From Clostridia bacterium (GTDB lineage: Bacteria; Bacillota; Clostridia; Oscillospirales; CAG-272): a stretch of DNA of 52,581 nucleotides. The DNA is taken from NCBI GenBank assembly GCA_017631325.1, contig JAGBTM010000032.1:1-52581 (forward strand), written 5' to 3'. The number at the start of each line of letters is the position of its first letter. The first letter of the stretch is position 1. Under the pieces are notes generated by a model that worked only from the letters and a program-made list of their open reading frames with translations, did not search any database and had not been told where the DNA came from. Of the stretch, positions 50,801-52,581 are shown in pieces. The translations under genes were made by a program, and so were the position numbers.

Positions 50801-52581
50801 GCCCTCTTCTACTTCCTCACCTTCCTCTACGGAAGCAAATGCGTCCTCTACCTCTTCAAAGGTACCAAACGCGGGAATAAAGCTGTTTACAATAATATCC
50901 TCGATAGAGGGATAAATTGCCATTATGTATTCAAGGGTAGCAATAACCTGCATTGCAGTTGCCTCTGCGTCAAGATTAAGACTCGAGGAAATAAGCATAT
51001 CAAGCGCTGCAGGAATATCAACCTTCATATACTGCTCGATGCTCTGAGTCGAATGGAAGCCACTCTTACCGTTTACGCCGATGTAAAGCGAAGAGCCTTC
51101 AAGCAGAATTTCGGTTTTCATAGACTGAGGAAGCTCAAGAGGCGCGCCGCTGAAGAGAAGCGTTGCGGTGCCGTAGCCAAAGGGCTCGCCGTCCTCGGTC
51201 TTGGTAACGTACATTTTTTCAACGTTGAGCACGACCTTCTCGCCGTCTACCTCAACGGTAAAGTCCTTAAGAACGATGCCCGCAGAGGTGAACTCAATCT
51301 CGGGAATTTCGGGAACTTCGGGCTCATCGGGAACTTCGGGCTCATCGGGCTCGTCAACGTCACCCGAGTAAACCTCGGTAAACTGTCCCCAGTTGTAATT
51401 TGTGTTGTTTGCGTCGTAGGGGCTGAAGTTTTTGTAGGTGGCTGTCGGGCTGGTTCCGAACGCACGGTTGTTGGAGTCGTCAGCTACTACGAGAGTGCCG
51501 AGAAGCTCGTTCCACTCGTATACGGTTGCGCTTTCCTTCTCGCTTGTAAACGCTCCACCTGTGGAGGAGTCGCTTATTACGACGTAGGTCTTTACACCGT
51601 CAACGAGAATGTACATATAGAAGCCGTCCTCTGCTTCCTCAATATAAACTACTACTGCCAAAGAAGCATCAAACGTACCGTTGAAGCGTCCGCCCGTAAT
51701 AGTTCCGTCGAAGTAAAGAGTTCCGTCTTTATTATCTGCAGATATGGTGTAGCCCTTGCCTGCCTCAACGCTGGGGTAGGTTACGGGAACGTAGTCGGGG
51801 TCTTCTTCGCCGCATACGGTACATTTACCGTCTACGAAGCTGTGGCCGTCCTTGCATGCGTCCTCGGGAATCTCGGGTGCGCTATGCTCTACGATCCAAC
51901 CGTTTTTAATCTGAGCAGCTCCGCCATACTGACCAACGATACCGTAAACGGTAACGGTGTCACCAACAACGGGCTTAACGGAAAGCTTGTCGTATCTTAC
52001 GGTTCCGTCTTCGTTAAACGAGCCGTATATAGTAAGAATGTTACCCTCGGTGTCGGTAATTTTCATATTACCGTACTGAGTGTTGTAAACTTCGGTGATA
52101 ACACCCGTTACGTAGTACTTGCCATCGGTATAGGTGTTATGCGCCTTAGAAAGACCAAGAGCGATAGCGTCCTTAATAGAAAGAACGGTATTTGCTTCGG
52201 GGTCCTTGGGTTCCTCGGGCTTGTAATCGGGGTCTGCCTCACCGCAAACGGTACATTTACCGTCAGCAAAGCTGTGGCCGAGCGCAGAGTCAACGTCTGC
52301 TACCGTGTCGGTTACGTCACATCTGTCGCACTTTGCGGTCTTAGTGCCGTCCTGAGTACAGGTCGCATCACCGTTAGAGGTGTAAGTTGTGAACGTGTGT
52401 CCGTCCTTGCAGGGATCCTCGGGCTCTTCGCCACCGCCCTCGCCGGGCTCTTCGGGCTTGTAGTCGGGGTCTGCTGCATCACAAACGGTACACTTGCCAT
52501 CAACAAAGTTGTGTCCGTCCTTGCAGGGATCCTCAGGCTCTTCGCCACCGCCCTCACCGGGCTCTTCGGGCTTGTAGTCGG
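47816..52581 (-). CDS. Very large acidic secreted protein, 5' end outside window
   Basis: At least 1588 residues; the frame stays open to the right edge, so the start and any signal peptide are outside. A Met at 52066 is internal: the same frame upstream reads GKYYVTGVITEVYNTQYGN directly into it. Visible order: CxxC repeats (DGHTFTTYTSNGDATC, GHSFADGKCTVCGEADPDYK), an OB-fold-like domain (NTVLSIKDAIALGLSKAHNT to about KNGWIVEH), another CxxC ribbon (DGKCTVCGEEDPDY), a Pro/Glu/Asp linker, and long beta-rich regions. Tyr/Asp/Gly/Glu low-complexity stretches (GDGYIEDGYIEDDYNGDGY; DKEGYDKEGYDKEEG) interrupt. It is very acidic. Probably surface-exposed; function unknown. Confidence 0.85.
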   Translation of the reverse strand, partial: DYKPEEPGEGGGEEPEDPCKDGHNFVDGKCTVCDAADPDYKPEEPGEGGGEEPEDPCKDGHTFTTYTSNGDATCTQDGTKTAKCDRCDVTDTVADVDSALGHSFADGKCTVCGEADPDYKPEEPKDPEANTVLSIKDAIALGLSKAHNTYTDGKYYVTGVITEVYNTQYGNMKITDTEGNILTIYGSFNEDGTVRYDKLSVKPVVGDTVTVYGIVGQYGGAAQIKNGWIVEHSAPEIPEDACKDGHSFVDGKCTVCGEEDPDYVPVTYPSVEAGKGYTISADNKDGTLYFDGTITGGRFNGTFDASLAVVVYIEEAEDGFYMYILVDGVKTYVVISDSSTGGAFTSEKESATVYEWNELLGTLVVADDSNNRAFGTSPTATYKNFSPYDANNTNYNWGQFTEVYSGDVDEPDEPEVPDEPEVPEIPEIEFTSAGIVLKDFTVEVDGEKVVLNVEKMYVTKTEDGEPFGYGTATLLFSGAPLELPQSMKTEILLEGSSLYIGVNGKSGFHSTQSIEQYMKVDIPAALDMLISSSLNLDAEATAMQVIATLEYIMAIYPSIEDIIVNSFIPAFGTFEEVEDAFASVEEGEEVEEGDDASALALLIFMLFDSAEYEDGTVSYVLNLDALKVLNETLSSTPISALIDEIYGEGVYASIKEAVPGILAYSVADLVAMIEENGGSIDKIFDAVDDMVSIAVGMEGATLEMILGFEEGVDIGEMLKSEEMQQYSVAFALMSALGLQSAEELDAMISQIYQMVEVMTVYDLLSAFQSAPDDEYGDGYIEDGYIEDDYNGDGYNGEGYYDEEGWTGGDEIVEEETVSLKDQIDQLIDMLSYMVFFEVYVDSEGEVVHYDVEFNFGTFYYSEVMEDGVCTVTVYSLLDEYTTLIAICVLEENAVDINANIQATYYDEETGEESSIDLAYASFVINEDGTLNGEIDLSNMGEAKISVVGSINDGLDLDYTILVDGDEMIGSIVVTEDEECVGALITLQPKVQEDDEKLEIIFEACADTVQGSFLYNEIGEYSCGFEFSMTLGEVVELSFEYNDGEDTGYGIFTVAEDGTIAGSLDVLGGAITAEISGTEEGLFARFAYEAGDEVFIRTITVNGDKITEYYKVAMEDVDVEYTYTIGADGAGEIEMNGIIDGESITVSGKYELAFGEEYELDLEAAKALKAKFDAIPEISIDNLEDYFGAGYNNSGDIEIEKPEENYPELEEPKEPSEEENFDKEGYDKEGYDKEEGKTEDDYTFENGGAVWVPDSIDAEEVHPIYDGDELVGVEIVTYYSTFYYMSVINEYGEEVWNYVPAIEVQITEVYFDDIYYYLLEDACGNCIEVDFEAKCSRRSEVYLYNKDVDIECVEDVYSNFFILEERGTYYSDEYFSFDYDTVKGEFVDDANHRYEINHELSKEPEDCMQYGYYYYYCTNEGCTESYKQYYMQNHYADENTVVENDGYYTLVSKCMYCDKVSTKQIYIDCASLLSVSADGRLTIEFYMDPNAAYYLKSSGGGYKEFDIRTDYMGYGIGGYDDVYSSEFYDYDGGIGYINVWFEDFEDGVTYISIFAEYKDNGDEWYEGDGFEDDYFETEEKIPEIKYEY

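Overview
The window looks like a chromosomal segment of an uncultured Gram-positive gut or rumen Clostridia bacterium (inference). What supports this: near-consensus sigma-A promoters (TTGACA-N17-TATAAT) and strong GGAGG ribosome binding sites, a T-box leader, BspA-type leucine-rich repeat surface proteins, lipoproteins with CxxC repeats, and housekeeping genes (alaS, glnA, tcdA, comM, U32 peptidase, PlsC-like acyltransferase) of Firmicutes type. No rRNA, CRISPR array, phage structural gene or recombinase was found.

Layout. 0-6 kb: palindromic repeat debris, a giant secreted BspA-like protein (reverse strand) preceded by an unlisted 42-residue acidic peptide gene, and two small XRE regulators. 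The first XRE is divergent from the peptide/BspA operon and appears to lack a normal start codon. 6-12 kb: housekeeping genes (U32 peptidase, ComM, acyltransferase) with duplicated intergenic repeats. 12-17.4 kb: a 408-bp hairpin-array element, then a sugar-use locus of GH2 beta-galactosidase, GPH symporter and divergent TetR regulator. 17.5-27.2 kb: THUMP rRNA methyltransferase, tcdA, an XRE/zinc-ribbon membrane protein pair, Gfo/Idh/MocA dehydrogenase, GH28-like beta-helix enzyme, M20 peptidase, a decayed AbrB gene, VanZ-like and PH-domain membrane proteins.

27.2-32.6 kb is the most foreign-looking part. An AT-rich pair of an AAA ATPase and a TOPRIM-like (RloB/OLD-type) protein, probably an anti-phage module, and an LRR lipoprotein sit between complex hairpin arrays. 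Two tRNA genes (CAU and Thr-GGT) follow; each has an inverted copy of its own 3' end just downstream, leading into more hairpin array.

32.2-36.5 kb: a T-box leader (specifier best read as ATC, isoleucine) controls a single gene encoding a fused XRE-cupin-acyl-CoA ligase, followed by type I glutamine synthetase. An isoleucine-controlled acyl-CoA ligase fits isoleucine synthesis from 2-methylbutyrate by reductive carboxylation (inference). 36.7-37.3 kb: a ribbon-helix-helix protein divergent from a frameshifted SLOG-like gene. 37.5-42.6 kb: alaS, a small membrane protein and an AEC transporter. 42.6-52.6 kb: two very large secreted proteins built from CxxC repeats, the last running off the right end.

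Several starts were moved to internal ATG (or GTG) codons because those are the ones preceded by ribosome binding sites.
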